A stretch of DNA of 8,088 nt, taken from Clostridiales bacterium. Its GTDB lineage: Bacteria > Bacillota > Clostridia > Christensenellales > Aristaeellaceae. The stretch lies in contig SFFS01000116.1 in NCBI GenBank assembly GCA_004557805.1, forward strand, positions 1 through 8,088, written 5' to 3'. This document shows positions 5,565-8,088 of this stretch, piece after piece. The notes below the pieces were generated by a model. The model was not told the DNA's origin. It made no database searches and worked only from the letters and a program-made list of their open reading frames with translations. How positions within the stretch are numbered: the stretch's first letter is position 1; each line of letters begins with the position of its first letter. Both the position numbers and the translations under genes were made by a program.

Positions 5565-6956
5565 ATGTTTATGACGGTCAAACAGCTTTTTGACAAGCCT
5601 CCGGTGGAGGAAATTTCCGGCGTCCGCGTCAGCGGCTGGGTGCGCACTGTGCGCGACAGCAAAGCGTTCGCTTTTATCGCCCTGAACGACGGCACCTGCT
5701 TCAAGCCCCTGCAGATCGTGGTCGAAGAGGCCAACGTTTCCAATTATAAAGAAATCGCCAAGCTGAACGTCGGCAGCGCCATCGAGGCGGAAGGCACGCT
5801 CGTGCCCACGCCCACGGCGCAGCAGCCGTTCGAACTGAAGGCGGCGCGCGTAACGGTCGTCGGCGCGTCCACGCCCGATTATCCTTTGCAGAAAAAGCAG
5901 CACAGCGTCGAATTCCTGCGCTCTATCGCGCATCTGCGCCCGCGCACGAACCTGTTCAGCGCCGTGTTCCGCATCCGCTCTCTGGCGGCGCAGGCCATTC
6001 ACGAATTCTTCCACGATAAGGGCTTTGTTTACGTGCATACGCCGCTGATTACGACCAGCGACTGCGAAGGCGCGGGCGAAATGTTCCGCGTGACGACGCT
6101 CGATCCGGAAAACCCGCCGCGCAGGGAAGACGGCAGCGTCGACTTCTCGCAGGACTTCTTCGGCAAGCCCACGAGCCTGACCGTATCCGGCCAGCTCAAC
6201 GTGGAAACCTACTGCATGGCGTTCCGCAACGTCTACACCTTCGGCCCTACCTTCCGCGCCGAGCGCAGCTATACCGCGCGTCACGCGGCCGAATTCTGGA
6301 TGGTGGAGCCGGAAATCGCGTTCGCCGATCTGAAGATGGATATGGAGCTGGCCGAGGAAATGGTCAAGTTCATCATCCGCCGCGTGATGGCGGAAGCGCC
6401 CTTCGAGATGGAATTCCTCAACAAGTTTGTCGATAAGGGTCTCGTCGAGCGGCTGAACCACATCGTCAATTCCGATTTCGCCCGCGTCTCCTACACCGAC
6501 GCCATTGAAATCCTGAAAAAGAGCGGCGAGAAGTTCGAATACCCGGTCGAATGGGGCATCGATCTGCAAACCGAGCACGAGCGCTATCTGACCGAAAAGC
6601 ACTTCAAGCGCCCGACGTTTGTCTACGACTATCCCAAGGAGATCAAGGCTTTCTACATGAAGCTCAACCCCGACGGAAAGACCGTCGCCGCAGCCGACAT
6701 GCTGGTGCCCGGCATCGGCGAACTGATCGGCGGCAGCCAGCGCGAGGACGACCTGGAAACGCTCAAGGCGCGCATGGCGGAATGCGGCCTGAAGGAAGAG
6801 GACTACTGGTGGTATCTCCAGCTGCGCAAATACGGCTCCTGCCCGCATTCCGGGTTCGGCCTGGGCTTCGAGCGCATGGTGATGTACCTCACGGGCGTTG
6901 CGAACATCCGCGACGTGCTGCCCTTCCCGCGCACGACCGGCGCCGCGGAGTTCTAA
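5565..6956 (+). CDS. asnS: Asparaginyl-tRNA synthetase
   Basis: AsnRS charges tRNA-Asn with asparagine (EC 6.1.1.22), a class IIb cytosolic synthetase. The 463-residue product has the normal length. The N-terminal OB-fold anticodon-binding domain spans about 18-105 (VRVSGWVRTVRDSKAFAFIA). The catalytic core follows, with class II motif 1 around 138-160, motif 2 in TFGPTFRAERS to EFWMVEPE (225-250) and motif 3 GFGLGFERMVMYLTG (430-444), ending in DVLPFPR (450-456). FRAERSYTARHAAEFWMVEP and the short length mark AsnRS rather than AspRS. The start is ATG 5565: GGGGG at 5552-5556 lies 8 nt before it, the promoter -10 box is at 5529-5534, and any earlier in-frame start would precede the transcript. 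The next ATG (5571) is a less likely alternative. The stop is followed after 3 nt by the methyltransferase gene, with which it forms an operon. Confidence 0.96.
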   Translation: MFMTVKQLFDKPPVEEISGVRVSGWVRTVRDSKAFAFIALNDGTCFKPLQIVVEEANVSNYKEIAKLNVGSAIEAEGTLVPTPTAQQPFELKAARVTVVGASTPDYPLQKKQHSVEFLRSIAHLRPRTNLFSAVFRIRSLAAQAIHEFFHDKGFVYVHTPLITTSDCEGAGEMFRVTTLDPENPPRREDGSVDFSQDFFGKPTSLTVSGQLNVETYCMAFRNVYTFGPTFRAERSYTARHAAEFWMVEPEIAFADLKMDMELAEEMVKFIIRRVMAEAPFEMEFLNKFVDKGLVERLNHIVNSDFARVSYTDAIEILKKSGEKFEYPVEWGIDLQTEHERYLTEKHFKRPTFVYDYPKEIKAFYMKLNPDGKTVAAADMLVPGIGELIGGSQREDDLETLKARMAECGLKEEDYWWYLQLRKYGSCPHSGFGLGFERMVMYLTGVANIRDVLPFPRTTGAAEF

Positions 6957-6959
6957 GCG

Positions 6960-7946
6960 ATGACGAAATACCTGCTCACAGCGCAGCCGGAAGCGATCCG
7001 GCATGCGCTGGCCGAGGCGGGCGCGCCTGCCGTCGAGGCGATGATCGCGCCTGGCGTCGCGGTAACGGAAAGCTACGTCCGTCCCATCCTGCCGATCTTC
7101 CTGCGCCATGTGCATCCGGCGCAGGAGATGATTCGCCTCAGCGGCGAGCTGCGCGATATCGGCGCGCTCAGCGCGGCCGTAAAGCGCCTGCTCCCACTGC
7201 TGGATCGTGAAAAAACGTTCTCCGTGCAAACCCGTATCCTCGAGGGATACGAAATCGCATACAAGCCGTTCGACGTGAACTCCGCGCTTTCCGGCATAGC
7301 CGAGCGCGAAGGGCTGCGGCTCGACGTGCGCGCGCCGCAGCAGATCGTGTCGGTTACGGTCACGCAGGATACGGGCTATCTCGGCGTGTCCACGCCGGAG
7401 GAGAACCTGAGCGCGTGGACGGGCGGCATGCGCCGCTTCCGCCGCGAACCGGAACAGGTAAGCCGCGCGGAATTCAAGCTGCTGGAAGCCCTTGAAACCT
7501 TCGGCCTCAGCCTGCCCGCCGAAGGCACGGCGCTCGATCTGGGCGCGGCCCCGGGCGGCTGGACGCGCGTGCTGCGCATGAAGGGTCTGCGCGTAATCGC
7601 CGTCGATCCGGCGCTGCTCGATCCGCGCGTGGCGGCCGATCCGGGCGTAACGCACCGGCGCGAACTTGCACAGGCGTTCTTCCGCGATCCCGAGCCGTGC
7701 GACGTCATGGTCAACGACATGCGCATGGACTGCTTGGAATCCTCTCGCCTGATGAACGAGGGCGCGGGCGTTTTGAAGGACGGCGGCCTCGGCGTGCTCA
7801 CGCTGAAGCTGACGGAGAATTCGGCTGAATGGCCGCGCAGGGCGCGGCAGGCCGAAGCGATTCTCCGCGAAAAATACGTCGTCCTCGGAATGCGCCAGCT
7901 GTTCCATAACCGCGACGAAGTAACGGTCGCGCTGAAAAAACGATAA
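6960..7946 (+). CDS. RlmM/FtsJ-like SAM-dependent RNA 2'-O-methyltransferase
   Basis: The 328-residue protein has a C-terminal FtsJ/RrmJ-type Rossmann methyltransferase domain with SAM motif ALDLGAAPGGWT (191-202). The catalytic K-D-K-E set of this family is visible: K173 in SRAEFKL (like SRAWFKL in RrmJ), D253 in VNDMRMD, K283 in TLKL and E320 in RDEVTVAL. The N-terminal part (about 1-150) resembles the RlmM layout, including a THUMP-like region and the LSAWTGGMRRF link (150-160). E. coli RlmM makes Cm2498 in 23S rRNA and is somewhat longer (about 366 residues); Gram-positive homologues are usually named only as SAM-dependent methyltransferases, and the target here is not known. ATG 6960 has GGAG (6947-6950) 9 nt upstream, inside the end of asnS. 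It probably shares the asnS promoter. The 2'-O-methyltransferase class is secure; rRNA as substrate is inferred. Confidence 0.85.
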   Translation: MTKYLLTAQPEAIRHALAEAGAPAVEAMIAPGVAVTESYVRPILPIFLRHVHPAQEMIRLSGELRDIGALSAAVKRLLPLLDREKTFSVQTRILEGYEIAYKPFDVNSALSGIAEREGLRLDVRAPQQIVSVTVTQDTGYLGVSTPEENLSAWTGGMRRFRREPEQVSRAEFKLLEALETFGLSLPAEGTALDLGAAPGGWTRVLRMKGLRVIAVDPALLDPRVAADPGVTHRRELAQAFFRDPEPCDVMVNDMRMDCLESSRLMNEGAGVLKDGGLGVLTLKLTENSAEWPRRARQAEAILREKYVVLGMRQLFHNRDEVTVALKKR

Positions 7947-7957
7947 AAGAAGCGAAA

Positions 7958-7991
7958 ACGGGAACCTTCCCTGAATGGGGAAGGTTCCCGT
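7958..7991 (+). terminator. Terminator-like hairpin after the asnS operon, U-tract missing
   Basis: ACGGGAACCTTCCC (7958-7971) and GGGAAGGTTCCCGT (7978-7991) form a perfect 14-bp stem with a TGAATG loop, 11 nt after the stop of the methyltransferase gene. The 5' arm is preceded by three more A residues (7955-7957), as in a normal terminator, but the matching T-run after the 3' arm is absent and CAGACTGTCG follows. Termination may be impaired or rely on the next hairpin. Confidence 0.6.
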
Positions 7992-8088
7992 CAGACTGTC
8001 GAAAAAGTCCCAAGGAGAGTTTGAGAGGGCCGCAGCCCTCTCATCTTTAATCATTTTTGGCGACATGTGCGGCAAAAATGGCATTTTC
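7992..8088. repeat. Palindromic repeat-like sequence, possibly the edge of a small mobile or interspersed element
   Basis: The stretch begins with CAGACTGTCGAAAAAGTC, which resembles terminal inverted repeats of insertion sequences or MITE-like elements, and contains no gene. Inside it, TGAGAGGGC (8022-8030) pairs perfectly with GCCCTCTCA (8035-8043) around a CGCA loop, followed by the T-rich TCTTTAATCATTTTT. CATTTTTG (8052-8059) is then mirrored by CAAAAATG (8073-8080), and another CATTTT starts at 8082. Such dense palindromes fit an interspersed repeat. No second end is visible because the window stops, so the element type and size are unknown. Confidence 0.4.
8022..8058 (+). terminator. 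Possible terminator hairpin within the repeat-like stretch
   Basis: The 9-bp perfect stem TGAGAGGGC/GCCCTCTCA with a 4-nt loop is followed by TCTTT and, a few bases on, TTTTT (8054-8058). It could stop transcripts that pass the U-less hairpin at 7958-7991. It may equally be just the structural core of the repeat. Confidence 0.4.

Noticed and set aside
5541..8084. An 847-codon open frame on the minus strand opposite asnS and the methyltransferase gene
   Set aside because: It is antisense to two well-supported genes, has no domain, and would begin inside the repeat-like stretch at the window end. The open frame reflects GC-rich codon use.
7947..8088. CRISPR repeats or a tRNA gene at the right end
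   Set aside because: The palindromes here differ from each other, are not regularly spaced repeats, and no cloverleaf with CCA-type acceptor or T-loop GTTCRA sequence was found.

Overview
The window (8,088 bases, GC-rich) looks like chromosomal housekeeping DNA from a high-GC member of the Clostridia/Firmicutes. The basis is strong AGGAGG-type ribosome binding sites, tightly packed operons, a HicB-type antitoxin tail, a clostridial-style DUF2148 ferredoxin-domain protein and an Ade-type adenine deaminase. This is inferred from protein and signal style; no species can be named.

Layout. Positions 2-154 hold the C-terminal end of a HicB-family antitoxin on the + strand, closed by an intrinsic terminator at 167-196. 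Positions 155-336 are a convergent spacer with three hairpins. A five-gene minus-strand run is then read from about 5456 down to 337: mnmA (tRNA U34 2-thiolation), a DUF2148 Fe-S/ferredoxin-domain protein, trmB (tRNA m7G46 methylation), an RluA-family pseudouridine synthase and adeC (adenine deaminase). The first four are spaced by 24 nt, 27 nt and a 4-nt GTGA overlap; a 92-nt gap with two hairpins precedes adeC. A 136-bp divergent promoter region (5429-5564) separates this run from a plus-strand pair, asnS (asparaginyl-tRNA synthetase) and an RlmM/FtsJ-like 2'-O-methyltransferase, only 3 nt apart. Positions 7947-8088 hold a hairpin that lacks its U-tract, followed directly by palindromic repeat-like sequence running off the window.

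Biology. Six of the eight genes act on or charge RNA: MnmA, TrmB and AsnRS on tRNA, the RluA-family enzyme and the RlmM-like enzyme on RNA, probably rRNA, with the DUF2148 protein as a possible Fe-S partner. AdeC is purine salvage. I see no clear new defence or mobile system. The points most worth following are (a) a C-X-X-C form of MnmA encoded next to a Cys-rich ferredoxin-domain protein, which suggests Fe-S-dependent tRNA thiolation, (b) a repeat element that seems to have replaced the U-tract of the asnS operon terminator, and (c) an altered catalytic motif in TrmB.
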